64,000 nt of DNA from Methylomagnum ishizawai (lineage in GTDB: Bacteria; Pseudomonadota; Gammaproteobacteria; Methylococcales; Methylococcaceae): positions 2,281,501-2,345,500 of the forward strand of contig NZ_FXAM01000001.1 of assembly GCF_900155475.1 (NCBI RefSeq), in the 5' to 3' direction. A program made the position numbers and the translations under genes. This document shows positions 1 to 8,231 of this stretch, in pieces (position 1 is the first letter of the stretch; each line of letters begins with the position of its first letter). The notes beneath the pieces are model-generated. The model saw only the letters and a program-made list of their open reading frames with translations, was not told the origin of the DNA and ran no database searches.

Positions 1-1564
1 CACCACCGCCGCCGCTGACGGGCCGTGCCGCCGGCACCGCGCCCGCCGCCGGAGCCACGGCGACCTTGTAATCGCGGCCATTGACCGACAGCACTTCGCC
101 GCTGCCCGCATCGACCCGGTAGACCCGGCCATTCACGGTCACGTCGAACGCGGTGGCCTGCGATGCCGTTTTTTCGGCGCTGGGCGGTGGCTCGAAGGCT
201 TCGGGCTTGCCGCGGTTTTGCAGGAATTTGAGGCCGATCTGCGGGAACAGGGCATAGGTCAGCACATCGTCGATGGCGTCCCCGGCCAGTTTGAAGCCTT
301 GTTCGGCGGCGAGCTTGTGGAGTTCCGCCGTGAGCTTGTCCATCTCGGGTTCCAGCAGGTCGGCGGGTCGGCAAACGATGGGTTCGGCCCCTTGCAGCAC
401 CCGCTCCCGCAATTCGGCGTTGACCGGGGCGGGCGTGGACCCGTATTCGCCTTTCAGGATGCCTTGGGTTTCCTTGGCGATGGATTTGTAGCGCTCGCCC
501 ATCAGGACGTTCATCACCGCCTGGGTGCCGACGATTTGGGAGGTGGGCGTCACCAGCGGGATGAAACCCAGGTCTTCGCGCACGCGGGGGATTTCTTCCA
601 GCACGGCGTCGAATTGGTCCAAAGCGCCTTGTTCCTTCAATTGGCTTTCCATGTTGGTCAACATGCCGCCCGGCACCTGGGCCACCAGGATGCGGCTATC
701 GACGCCCCTAAGGCTCCCCTCGAACTTGGCGTATTTTTTCCGCACCTCGCGGAAATAGGCGGCGATTTCTTCCAACAGCTTGAGGTTCAGGCCGGTGTCG
801 CGGTCCTGGCCTTCGAGCGCGGCGACCACGGCCTCGGTGGCACTGTGGCCGTAGGTCATGCTCATCGAGGAAATCGCGGTATCGACGTTGTCGATGCCGG
901 CTTCCGCGCATTTGAGGATGGTGGCGGTGCTTAAACCCGTGGTGGCGTGGGATTGCATGTGGATGGGCACGCTGACCGCTTGTTTCAGGCGGCCGACCAG
1001 TTCGTAGGCCACATAGGGTTTCAGCAGCCCGGCCATGTCCTTGATGGCGATGGAATGGGAACCCATGTCCTCCAGGCGCTTGGCGAGGTCCACCCACATC
1101 TCGATGGTGTGGACCGGGCTGACGGTATAGGAAATCGTGCCCTGGGCGTGCTTGCCGACGGCCAGGGTGGCGCGGATGGCCCGTTCGAAATTGCGGGGGT
1201 CGTTCATGGCGTCGAAGATGCGGAACACATCCACCCCGTTGACGGCGCAGCGTTCCACGAATTGATCGACCACGTCGTCGGCGTAATGCCGATACCCTAG
1301 GAGATTCTGGGCGCGCAGCAGCATTTGCAGCGGCGTCTTCGGCAGCGCTTGCTTGAGGGTGCGGAGGCGTTCCCAGGGGTCTTCGCCGAGATAGCGGATA
1401 CAAGCGTCGAAGGTCGCCCCGCCCCAGCTTTCCAGCGACCAAAAACCGACTTGGTCCAGTTTTCCGCAGATCGGCAACATGTCCTCGATGCGTAGGCGGG
1501 TCGCCAGCAGGGACTGGTGCGCGTCGCGCAGCACGACATCGGTGATGCCTAAGGGAGTAGCCAT
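1..1564 (-). CDS. oadA: Oxaloacetate decarboxylase alpha subunit (partial, C-terminus outside window)
   Basis: The alpha subunit carries the carboxyltransferase that moves CO2 from oxaloacetate to a biotin arm for the membrane Na+ pump. The start at 1564 follows an AAGGAG ribosome site, and 521 codons lie in the window; the family is about 600 residues. The N-terminal RDAHQS signature (residues 13-18) is the metal-binding start of the HMG-lyase-like barrel. The last residues in view are an Ala/Pro/Gly-rich linker after VNGRDYKV, which normally leads into the biotinyl domain; that domain and its MKM lysine are off the left edge. oadG lies 28 bases upstream, and oadB is expected to follow outside the window. 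A pyruvate carboxylase B subunit is the alternative, but the adjacent oadG argues against it. Confidence 0.93.
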   Translation of the reverse strand, partial: MATPLGITDVVLRDAHQSLLATRLRIEDMLPICGKLDQVGFWSLESWGGATFDACIRYLGEDPWERLRTLKQALPKTPLQMLLRAQNLLGYRHYADDVVDQFVERCAVNGVDVFRIFDAMNDPRNFERAIRATLAVGKHAQGTISYTVSPVHTIEMWVDLAKRLEDMGSHSIAIKDMAGLLKPYVAYELVGRLKQAVSVPIHMQSHATTGLSTATILKCAEAGIDNVDTAISSMSMTYGHSATEAVVAALEGQDRDTGLNLKLLEEIAAYFREVRKKYAKFEGSLRGVDSRILVAQVPGGMLTNMESQLKEQGALDQFDAVLEEIPRVREDLGFIPLVTPTSQIVGTQAVMNVLMGERYKSIAKETQGILKGEYGSTPAPVNAELRERVLQGAEPIVCRPADLLEPEMDKLTAELHKLAAEQGFKLAGDAIDDVLTYALFPQIGLKFLQNRGKPEAFEPPPSAEKTASQATAFDVTVNGRVYRVDAGSGEVLSVNGRDYKVAVAPAAGAVPAARPVSGGGG

Positions 1565-1592
1565 TGAACAAGCTCCTTATTGTTGTGGGGTT

Positions 1593-1832
1593 TCACGGGT
1601 GCCGGTAACGGTGGAGCGCCGCGCCGATGACGGCGACGACCTCATCCTCTTCGGCTTCGCCCAGCCCCAGGCTGGAACGGGCCGGGCCGGGTTCCGGGGT
1701 ATAGCGGTTGAGCAGCTTGTGCGTCATGCCGATGATCCAGACCAGCAGAGCCAGGAAGAGGTACACGATGCCCATGCCGATTAACATGAGCTTGGCGCCT
1801 GAGAGCAATAGTTCGGGCAGCGAGGGTTCCAT
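1593..1832 (-). CDS. oadG: Oxaloacetate decarboxylase gamma subunit
   Basis: Small membrane subunit (79 residues) that assembles the oxaloacetate decarboxylase Na+ pump. One hydrophobic helix (about residues 10-36, with MLIGMGIVYLFLALLVW) is followed by a charged C-terminal tail, the usual OadG layout. The GMGIVYLFL segment is typical of the family. The start codon at 1832 is preceded by a GGAGG ribosome site. It is the first gene of the minus-strand oad operon and directly precedes oadA. The conserved His-rich C-terminal end (LHRYRH) fits the zinc-binding tail described for OadG. Confidence 0.88.
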   Translation of the reverse strand: MEPSLPELLLSGAKLMLIGMGIVYLFLALLVWIIGMTHKLLNRYTPEPGPARSSLGLGEAEEDEVVAVIGAALHRYRHP

Positions 1833-2210
1833 AACTGGTCAAACCTCCGGGAGTCATGTCTGGAACGATAGGGGGAATTTTTTTAAGAATTTAAAAAACA
1901 GCGCTCGGGGCGGGGGGGTGCCCGAATAATAATGCCCCACCTAGGGAAAGTCGAACCTGGATTGCCCGGTGGGAAACGGCCTCCCGGCGCGGGCGTAAGC
2001 CGGAAAAAGGCCCGTCCATGCGTTCCGGCGACCCGGTTTCCGGGAGCGGGGAAGCTCTGGGCGGGTGCGGAAGGCACACCGGAATAGCCTGTTTCCCGGA
2101 TAGCGGGACTGTGCGGCAAAAGCCGGAGCCGGTGTGTCAATCCGCATATCCTCTATCCGCCGTTATCCATGGCATAAGAACCTCTGATAGGGACACGGGC
2201 AAATAGCCTG

Positions 2211-2324
2211 TAGAATTTATGCCTACCTCAACAGGACTTTCGCGGTGGGCCACTTTCGTTCCCTCGGGTGCGCCGGGCCAAAAGTTCTCCTCCTCTTGGC
2301 GACCCTCGGCGGTCGCTTTTTTTT
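2211..2324 (+). ncRNA. Candidate small RNA ending in a perfect terminator
   Basis: A -10-like TAGAAT (2211-2216) lies about 85 bases before a perfect six-pair hairpin with an eight-T run (2299-2324). No coding frame accounts for the terminator. The stretch before the hairpin is single-stranded-looking and contains CTCCTCCTC, which could pair with Shine-Dalgarno sequences, as many regulatory RNAs do. No convincing -35 box is visible. This is an inference from layout only. Confidence 0.28.
2299..2324 (+). terminator. Rho-independent terminator
   Basis: Perfect stem GCGACC/GGTCGC around the loop CTCGGC, followed by eight T. Confidence 0.75.
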
Positions 2325-2328
2325 GCCC

Positions 2329-2364
2329 AAAAAAAAGCCCGCGACTCTGGCGGGCTGATTTTTT
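2329..2364. terminator. Bidirectional terminator
   Basis: Stem AGCCCGC/GCGGGCT with a seven-base loop, eight A on the left and six T on the right, so it can stop transcription from either side. Confidence 0.7.
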
Positions 2365-2826
2365 ATTGTTTTTTTTACTGTATGGACGCCGCTGGGGGCG
2401 GTCCGTGCGTAGTGCTTTTTTGTTGTTGTATATAGCCCAACCGGGCTTCCTCCTCTTTGACGACTCTCAAAGTTGGCTTCTTCCCTGAAGCTGCGCGACA
2501 GTCTAAAGAAAAAAAATTCAGTGTCCACACTTTTTTCTTAAGCCTGTTAGGCATGTCCGATTGTCCTTTTAAATCAAGCATATGGCAAAACCGGTTTTAG
2601 CGCGGGCCGGGCCGGATTCAGCTTGGGTTCAGGATCGTCCGTTCCAGCCACCGGGAACCAGGGCTGGGGCGGCTCTGTCCGGCCCGGCATGAAACGCCAG
2701 TGGCGGGCTTATAATGGCGGCCGGCAGCGGATCGCGTTGGGATGATTCTAGTATCGGATACCCCGGTCCGGCATTGCCTGCCATTCCTATAAACAAGGAC
2801 GGGTATAACACCCAGAGGAGGAGACT

Positions 2827-3210
2827 ATGAGAATAATAATACTATTGGTCGCGGTTTTGGCTTTGGTGTCTTGTGGCAGGAAAATACCACCGGAACTCCA
2901 GGCCGCGCTGCAAAAGCAGTTCGCCGGGGAGAAAATGGAAACCGGCTGGCAATTCGTCAAAGTCACCCATGGCTTCGGCGATCAGGAGTTGGTCGCGGAT
3001 ATCCTAGTGAAGGAGGCTATCCCCGGCCCGCCCGAGGCACAGCAGGCGCGGCTCAAGGGTGAAATCTGCCCGGCTCCGGCGGGTAACGATGCGTTTTGGA
3101 AGCAATTGCAGGGCTATAAGCTGTCCGTAGCCGCTTATACCCAGGATCGGAAATTCACGGTATTGGTGGATTGCGATAATCCGCTCGCGATGGCGGATGG
3201 AGGCAAGTAA
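2827..3210 (+). CDS. Small putative lipoprotein of unknown function
   Basis: A 127-residue protein with a short charged N-terminus, a hydrophobic stretch and the lipobox LVSC at residues 13-16, so it should be lipidated at Cys16 and membrane-anchored. The start follows a clear AGAGGAGGAG ribosome site. The mature part is soluble, mixed alpha/beta in appearance, with two further cysteines (about residues 79 and 118) that could form a disulphide. I do not recognise the family. It stands alone between the terminator region and trkA, with 339 non-coding bases after it. Confidence 0.75.
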   Translation: MRIIILLVAVLALVSCGRKIPPELQAALQKQFAGEKMETGWQFVKVTHGFGDQELVADILVKEAIPGPPEAQQARLKGEICPAPAGNDAFWKQLQGYKLSVAAYTQDRKFTVLVDCDNPLAMADGGK

Positions 3211-3549
3211 ATGAACCGCCTCCATCGGTATGGGATGGATGCGTTGCCTGATTGTTTCCACCGGCCCGAAATAAGTGTCATCGCAAAACCGTTTGTGGTG
3301 AATCTTTGGCGACCCTGCACGGTCAAGGCCAGTCGTTACGGCGGCGGCCTTGTCAAGGTGTGTGCTTGGGGTGGTTTTGTGGATATTGGCCTGCGTTGTG
3401 GCGGTCCGCCTGCTGGGGGGTGATTGGCGCATCCCCGCTCTCCCGGAACGGCGGCTTGCCCATCCCCGAACCCTGTTAAAATGCCCGCCCGGCGCAGGCC
3501 GCCCCTGGGACGGCCTACCGGCAATCCCTCCCATCAAGCCAAACCCAAC
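3211..3549. other. Intergenic region upstream of trkA
   Basis: No gene, RNA or clear hairpin terminator seen. Short open frames here overlap each other in all phases and lack ribosome sites. The trkA reading frame is open back to 3424, but the residues encoded there are low-complexity Pro/Arg-rich and not TrkA-like. Confidence 0.5.
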
Positions 3550-4926
3550 ATGAAAATCATCATCCTAGGCGCGGGCCAGGTTGGCAGCAGCGTCCTCGGC
3601 AGCCTCGCCAGCGAGGCCAACGATATCGTCATGGTCGATAGCCAGCCCGGCCTCTTGAAGGATTTGCAGGACCGCTTTGATATTGGCACGGTCCAGGGCA
3701 ACGCCGCCCATCCCACCGTGCTGCAACGGGCCGGGGCCGCCGAAGCCGATATGCTCATCGCCGTTACCAGCGACGACGAGACCAATATGCTGGCCTGTTC
3801 CATCGCCGATGTCCTCTTCAAGGTGCCGCGCAAGATCGCCCGCGTCCGCGCCTTGGAATATTTCACCTATCCCGGCATGTTCTCGCCGGAAGCCATCCCC
3901 ATCGATGTGGTCATCAGCCCGGAACGCATCATCACCCAGTTCATCGAGCGCCTGCTGGAATATCCCGGCGCGTCCCAGGTCTTGGATTTCGCCGAAGGCA
4001 AGGTGCGCCTGGTTTCGGTCAGCGCCCGCGAGGGCGGTCCCCTGGTCGGCCACGAAATCCGCGAATTGCATCAGCACATGCCCAACGTCCATGCCCGCAT
4101 CACCGCGATCTTCCGCAAGGGCAAGGCCATCGTGCCCAATGGCCGCACTATCATCGAGGACGGCGACGAGGTGTTCTTCCTGGCGTCCGCCGAGGAGATC
4201 AAGGACGTGATGGGCGAATTGCGCAAGACCGAAAAGCCCTATAAGCGCCTGATCTTCGCGGGCGGCGGCCATATCGGCAAGCGGGTGGCCTTGGCGCTGG
4301 AATCGCGCTACCAGGTCAAGGTGATCGAGAAGGACCGGAAAAGGGCTAAGAAGATCGCCAGCGAACTGGCCAATACCGTGGTGTTGGCGGGCGATGCCTC
4401 CGACAAGGAGTTGCTGCTGAACGAGAACATCGAGAACACCGATGTGTTCTGCGCCATCACCAACGACGACGAGGCCAATATCCTCTCGGCCATGCTGGCC
4501 AAGCGGCTGGGGGCGCGGCGGGTCATCAGCCTCATCAACAAGAGCGCCTACGCCGATATCGTCGATAACGCCCAGGTGGATTTGGTGATTTCACCGCACC
4601 AGGCCACCATCGGCGCCTTGCTGCGCTATGTCCGGCGCGGCGATATCGTGCAGGTGTATTCGCTGCGGCATGGGGCGTCCGAGGCCATCGAGGCCGTGGC
4701 CCATGGCCGTCCCGGTTTTTCCAAGGTGGTGGGCCTCCCGCTCGGCAAGATCAAGATTCCCCCCGGTGTGGTGATGGGGGCGCTGGTGCGCGGCGAGGAG
4801 GTGATCCAGTTCCACCACGACACCGTGATCGAGGAGGGCGACCATGTCATCATGTTCCTGATCGACAAGAAGCTGATTCCCGCCGTGGAGCAGATTTTCC
4901 AGGGCGAGGGCGAGGACCGGCCATGA
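3550..4926 (+). CDS. trkA: Trk potassium uptake regulatory protein TrkA
   Basis: Cytoplasmic NAD-binding peripheral subunit that gates the Trk potassium channel (TrkH/TrkG). The start at 3550 gives 458 residues, the usual full length, and puts the Rossmann motif GAGQVG at residues 7-12. A second Rossmann half begins at about residue 234 (FAGGGHIGKRVA), so the protein has the expected duplicated RCK-N/RCK-C layout. The frame is open upstream to 3424, but that extension does not resemble TrkA. The last four bases overlap the following methyltransferase start. No trkH is in the window; a Kup transporter is encoded at 10839. Confidence 0.95.
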   Translation: MKIIILGAGQVGSSVLGSLASEANDIVMVDSQPGLLKDLQDRFDIGTVQGNAAHPTVLQRAGAAEADMLIAVTSDDETNMLACSIADVLFKVPRKIARVRALEYFTYPGMFSPEAIPIDVVISPERIITQFIERLLEYPGASQVLDFAEGKVRLVSVSAREGGPLVGHEIRELHQHMPNVHARITAIFRKGKAIVPNGRTIIEDGDEVFFLASAEEIKDVMGELRKTEKPYKRLIFAGGGHIGKRVALALESRYQVKVIEKDRKRAKKIASELANTVVLAGDASDKELLLNENIENTDVFCAITNDDEANILSAMLAKRLGARRVISLINKSAYADIVDNAQVDLVISPHQATIGALLRYVRRGDIVQVYSLRHGASEAIEAVAHGRPGFSKVVGLPLGKIKIPPGVVMGALVRGEEVIQFHHDTVIEEGDHVIMFLIDKKLIPAVEQIFQGEGEDRP

Positions 4927-5477
4927 CGCGGGACGGGCGGGCGGCGCGGGAGAAATGGGACCGGATTTACCGGGTCCGGGTGGCGGGCGCGGTGCCGGAA
5001 CCGGCGCGGGTGTTGGCGGAACATGCCGCCCATCTGCCCTTGGGCGGGGCGGCGCTGGATTTGGCCTGCGGCCTGGGTGGCAATGCGCTGTTCCTGGCCC
5101 GCCGTGGCTTGGCTACGACGGCCTACGATATTTCCCCGGTCGCCCTGGAGCGCTTGGCGGAATCCGCCAGGGCGGAAGGCTTGGCGGTCGCGGTCGAGGC
5201 CAGGGATGTGGTGGCGCGGCCCCCGGCGGCGGACGGCTTCGATGTGGTGGTGGTCAGCCGGTTCCTGGACCGGGATTTGGTCCCGGCCCTGATGGCGGCG
5301 CTGCGGCCCGGCGGCGTGTTGTTCTACCAGACCTACACCGTCGGAAGTGCAACGGGGCCGTCCAATCCGGCCTATTTGCTGCGGCCCGGCGAATTGCGCC
5401 TGCTGTTCGGGGCATTGGAACCGCTGGCCTATTGCGAAGACGGGGACCAAGCCCGGCTGGTTGCCCAAAGACGCTGA
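4923..5477 (+). CDS. Class I SAM-dependent methyltransferase (TehB-like)
   Basis: A 184-residue methyltransferase of the small Rossmann type. Motif I is DLACGLGGNALFLA (about residues 45-58), followed by the acidic end of strand 2 (YDISPVAL) and motif IV in the region FDVVVVSRFL. The ATGA overlap with trkA shows translational coupling. The substrate cannot be told from sequence; relatives include TehB-type tellurite/thiopurine methyltransferases and uncharacterised detoxification enzymes. The rhodanese gene follows after 47 bases. Confidence 0.8.
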   Translation: MTRDGRAAREKWDRIYRVRVAGAVPEPARVLAEHAAHLPLGGAALDLACGLGGNALFLARRGLATTAYDISPVALERLAESARAEGLAVAVEARDVVARPPAADGFDVVVVSRFLDRDLVPALMAALRPGGVLFYQTYTVGSATGPSNPAYLLRPGELRLLFGALEPLAYCEDGDQARLVAQRR

Positions 5478-5524
5478 TTTTTTGCCGCGGCCTTGGCCGC
5501 GCCCACCTTCGATGGAGCAATCCC

Positions 5525-5923
5525 ATGACTGCGATTAAACGTTTGACCCCTCCCGAAGCCTACGCCGCGTTGCAAGCCGGGGCGGCCGCCCTGTTGCTGG
5601 ATGTGCGCGATCCTTTGGAATATTCGTTCATCGGCCATCCGCTGGGGGCGGTCAACCTGCCCTGGAAATTCGCGCCGGATTGGCGGCCCAACCCCGAATT
5701 CCTGGAACGCGCCCGGCAGTTGGCCCCGGACCCGGAAACCCCGGTGTTCCTGCTGTGCCGCAGCGGACAGCGCTCCTGGGACGCCGCCAACGCGCTGGCG
5801 GCGGCGGGCTACCGCAATCTGGCGAATATCGAGGAAGGATTCGAGGGGCCGCTGGATGGGCAGAAACACCGCGGCGCGGTGGGCGGTTGGCGCTGCCATG
5901 GCCTGCCTTGGGAGCAAAGCTGA
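5525..5923 (+). CDS. Rhodanese-like domain protein
   Basis: Single-domain rhodanese of 132 residues. It has the entry motif LLDVRDPLEY (residues about 21-30), and the active-site loop CRSGQRS holds the catalytic cysteine that would carry persulphide. The start at 5525 is downstream of a GATGGAGCAA ribosome site. The C-terminal WRCHGLPW is typical of gammaproteobacterial single-domain rhodaneses. It probably hands sulphur to an acceptor or detoxifies cyanide/thiosulphate; the exact role is not known. A strong terminator follows. Confidence 0.85.
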   Translation: MTAIKRLTPPEAYAALQAGAAALLLDVRDPLEYSFIGHPLGAVNLPWKFAPDWRPNPEFLERARQLAPDPETPVFLLCRSGQRSWDAANALAAAGYRNLANIEEGFEGPLDGQKHRGAVGGWRCHGLPWEQS

Positions 5924-5941
5924 CGGGGTTGGACGGATGGG

Positions 5942-5983
5942 AATCCCCGCGACCACCGGATTGGGCGGCGCGGGGATTTTTTT
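5942..5983 (+). terminator. Rho-independent terminator after the rhodanese gene
   Basis: Ten-pair stem AATCCCCGCG/CGCGGGGATT with a 17-base loop and a T run ending at 5983. Confidence 0.75.
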
Positions 5984-5988
5984 ATGGC

Positions 5989-6405
5989 CTATGGCTGGCC
6001 TTCGGTGCTGACGAAGGCCATCTTGCCGATGCCGGCCCGTTGCACGGCGGCCATGACCTTGGCGACCTGGGCGTAGTTCACGGCCTGGTCGGCGTAGAGG
6101 TGCACGGCCAGTTCAGGATTGCTTTGGACCTCGGTCTTCAGCGTGGTTTCCAGCGCGGCGAGGTCGGCGACCGGCTGCGTGTTCAGGGTGACGCCGCCCT
6201 GGGCGTCGATGCCCAGCTTCATGGGCTGGTCCTTGTCGCTTTGGTCGGTGCTGGCGGTCTTGGGCAGGCTGACCTTGACCGATTGGGTCAGCAGCGGGGC
6301 CGTGACCAGAAACACCACCATCAGCACCAACATCACGTCCACCAAGGGCGTGACGTTGATCTCGCTCATCGCTTCCTGTTCTTCGGATTGGGCTTGGAAC
6401 GCCAT
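5989..6405 (-). CDS. exbD: Biopolymer transport protein ExbD
   Basis: 138-residue ExbD/TolR family protein, part of the proton-driven motor that energises TonB. It has a short cytoplasmic N-terminus, the motif INVTPLVDVMLVLMVVFLV (about residues 16-34) with the proton-carrying Asp of the single membrane helix, and a periplasmic domain. It is the last gene of a minus-strand tonB-exbB-exbD operon, one base after exbB. It is paired with TonB and not with TolA, so ExbD fits better than TolR. Confidence 0.92.
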   Translation of the reverse strand: MAFQAQSEEQEAMSEINVTPLVDVMLVLMVVFLVTAPLLTQSVKVSLPKTASTDQSDKDQPMKLGIDAQGGVTLNTQPVADLAALETTLKTEVQSNPELAVHLYADQAVNYAQVAKVMAAVQRAGIGKMAFVSTEGQP

Positions 6406-6406
6406 G

Positions 6407-7072
6407 TCAGCGGCCTCCGTTGGCGGTGTCGGGGTTGAGGACCAGATGTAGGAAATCGCGTCCGAAGCTTTCCAATCCCAGCCGCTGCAACTTGGCCCGG
6501 CGCAGGAAGAAGTTGTAGGCCAGAACGGCGGGCACGGCCACGGCGATGCCGATGGCGGTGGCGATCAGGGCTTCGCCGATGGGACCGGCCACCACGTCCA
6601 GGGTCGCGGTGCCGGCTTTGCTGACCTCGTGCAGGGCGTGCATGATGCCGACCACGGTGCCGAACAGCCCGACGAAAGGCGCGGTGCTGCCCATGCTGGC
6701 GAGCGGGGTGAGTCCGCGTTCCATGGCGTGCTGCTCTTTCCGCAGTTGGCGTTGCAGGGCGCGTTCCAGCAATTCTTCCGGGGTGCCGCGGTATTTCAGG
6801 CGTCCCGTGGTGTCGCTCCTGAGTTCCTTGAGCCAGAGGAAACCGGCGCGGGCGATGCGGGCCTTGGGTCCGGCTTCCGGGTCGGCGGATAGCCGTTCCG
6901 CCGTTTCCAGGTCGGGCGTGTCCCAGAACGAGGTATGGAAGGTCCGGTTCTGCCGTCCGCTGCGCCAGATTTGGACGCTTTTGAACAGGATGATGGTCCA
7001 GGTCGCCACGGAAAACGCGGTCAGGGTGTAGAGCGTGCCATCGACGATGGCGGTGGCCGGGATTTGGGACAT
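6407..7072 (-). CDS. exbB: Biopolymer transport protein ExbB
   Basis: 221-residue MotA/TolQ/ExbB proton-channel protein. Hydrophobic helices lie near residues 12-30, 120-145 and 165-190. The conserved ATAIGIAVAVPAVLAYN segment and the preceding GLFGTVVGIM stretch are the family hallmarks. A charged cytoplasmic loop (residues 35-115) separates helix 1 from helices 2 and 3. It forms the stator pentamer around ExbD. It lies between tonB and exbD in the same transcription unit. Confidence 0.93.
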   Translation of the reverse strand: MSQIPATAIVDGTLYTLTAFSVATWTIILFKSVQIWRSGRQNRTFHTSFWDTPDLETAERLSADPEAGPKARIARAGFLWLKELRSDTTGRLKYRGTPEELLERALQRQLRKEQHAMERGLTPLASMGSTAPFVGLFGTVVGIMHALHEVSKAGTATLDVVAGPIGEALIATAIGIAVAVPAVLAYNFFLRRAKLQRLGLESFGRDFLHLVLNPDTANGGR

Positions 7073-7079
7073 GGTTCTC

Positions 7080-7889
7080 CTAGTCTGCTTGCTTGAGGGT
7101 GAACTTGATGACGACTTCGTAGGTGTCGGAAACGGGGGTATCGCCTTTCATCGAAGCGGAGAACCGCCAGCGGTCCCGCACGGTTTCCACCGCCGCCTCG
7201 TCGAGGATTTCATGGCCGGAACTTTGGACGACCGCCACTTTTTCCACCTCGGCGCTGGCCGATACCCAAATCTTCACTTTCACATGGCCGGTCAAGCCCC
7301 GCGATTTGGCCGATGCCGGGTAGTGCGGTTCGGGCCGGCTCAACAGCCTGCCGTGGGCGACCGAGACCGGGGTCGGCGCTTTGACCACGGGCGCGGCCCT
7401 CGGCGGGACCGGGGCTTCCACGGCGTGCGCGGACTCGCGGGGGGGTTCCGGCGGGGCGCTGTCGCGTTCGGGCGTGGGTTCGGGACGCGGCGGGGCATCG
7501 GGGCTTTTCTGCACCGGCTTGGGTGCCGGTTTGACCACTTTTTTCACTACCGGCTTGGGCGGCGGAGGCTTGACCACAGGTTTGGGTTTGGGGGGTGGCG
7601 GCTCGACCTTTTGTGGCGGAGGTGGCGGCGCGGGGGGTTGCGGCACCGGCTCCGGGGCGGCTTGGGGCTGCGGGATTTCGGCGGCGACCAGGGCCACATC
7701 CATGGGAGGGGGGACCGGCGGTTTTTCCTGGATGGGCACATGGGCTTGTTTCAGCCACACCAGCGCCAGGAAATGTAGGGAAACCACCAGGACGGCCAGC
7801 AAGCTCCAGAGCCGGGTGGGATGTTCTTCCCCGTCCATGATCCACGCGATGAAAGGGGCTGGACGTGGGGGCTGGTGGTCCGGGTCCAT
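7080..7889 (-). CDS. tonB: Energy transducer TonB
   Basis: Transmits the ExbB/ExbD proton-motive energy to outer-membrane receptors for iron or copper chelators. The start at 7889 gives 269 residues. There is a cytoplasmic N-terminus, a membrane anchor (WSLLAVLVVSLHFLALVWL), a long Pro/Lys-rich periplasm-spanning region (about residues 70-180) and a C-terminal domain with HYPASAKSRGLTGHVKVKI, the typical TonB YP box region. The frame is open further upstream, but the extra 52 residues are not TonB-like and would cross towards the Fur-box-like site. The operon is probably iron-regulated. Confidence 0.9.
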   Translation of the reverse strand: MDPDHQPPRPAPFIAWIMDGEEHPTRLWSLLAVLVVSLHFLALVWLKQAHVPIQEKPPVPPPMDVALVAAEIPQPQAAPEPVPQPPAPPPPPQKVEPPPPKPKPVVKPPPPKPVVKKVVKPAPKPVQKSPDAPPRPEPTPERDSAPPEPPRESAHAVEAPVPPRAAPVVKAPTPVSVAHGRLLSRPEPHYPASAKSRGLTGHVKVKIWVSASAEVEKVAVVQSSGHEILDEAAVETVRDRWRFSASMKGDTPVSDTYEVVIKFTLKQAD

Positions 7890-7987
7890 GCCTGTCCGGT
7901 TCGCGGCGCTGCCGGGGCTTCCGTTGGAATCGCTTAAAAACACGGTTCTAGTCGAGGGTAAAAGTTCGATTCTATTCGAGTTTCGTG

Positions 7988-8006
7988 CCAAATGAAAATC
8001 ATTCCG
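7988..8006. promoter_or_regulatory. Fur-box-like site upstream of tonB-exbB-exbD
   Basis: The core ATGAAAATCATT (7992-8003) matches the Fur palindrome core ATGATAATCATT at 11 of 12 positions. It lies about 100 bases before the tonB start, where Fur repression under iron repletion would be expected. Confidence 0.55.
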
Positions 8007-8231
8007 GGAATCGGACGGCGGTTCACATCCCCCAATTCCAAACAATGGATGGTATGCGTTATATACAATATTTATTGTGTTATTTGACGCAACAATTTGA
8101 GGTCATGAGGTGGGCCGCATAGCTTGAAAATCAAGCGGGCGTCGCTTGAATAGCGCGTGGCTATTCCATTGGGTTGCTTTGGGGAGGCGTTTTATATTCA
8201 TTTGCATCGTTTCCAGGGCATGGCTTGCCCC
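8007..8231. other. AT-rich spacer between the tonB promoter region and the cti 3' end
   Basis: No gene seen. The stretch near 8060-8100 is rich in A and T. With the Fur-box-like site and the tonB upstream sequence it fills the 342 bases between tonB (7889) and the end of cti (8232). Confidence 0.4.

Larger units (their letters stand above)
1833..2826. other. Gene-poor intergenic region between oadG and a lipoprotein gene
   Basis: About 1 kb with no open frame I trust. The left part is GC-rich. From about 2200 it becomes rich in T and A runs and holds two strong hairpin terminators (2299-2324 and 2336-2364). A C/U-rich motif TCCTCCTCTT followed by a short hairpin occurs twice (near 2289 and 2449), which may indicate small RNAs. 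A 68-residue frame on the minus strand (2375-2581) has no recognisable features and was not called. Confidence 0.5.

Noticed and set aside
2080-2140. Weak resemblance to a cobalamin riboswitch (GCGGGACTGT)
   Set aside because: The other conserved blocks and the peripheral stems are missing or out of order.
2375-2581. 68-residue minus-strand frame in the intergenic region
   Set aside because: No ribosome site, no domain, and it overlaps the hairpin-rich RNA-like stretch.
3424-3549. 42-codon N-terminal extension of trkA
   Set aside because: The Pro/Arg-rich residues do not match TrkA, whose family start is at 3550.
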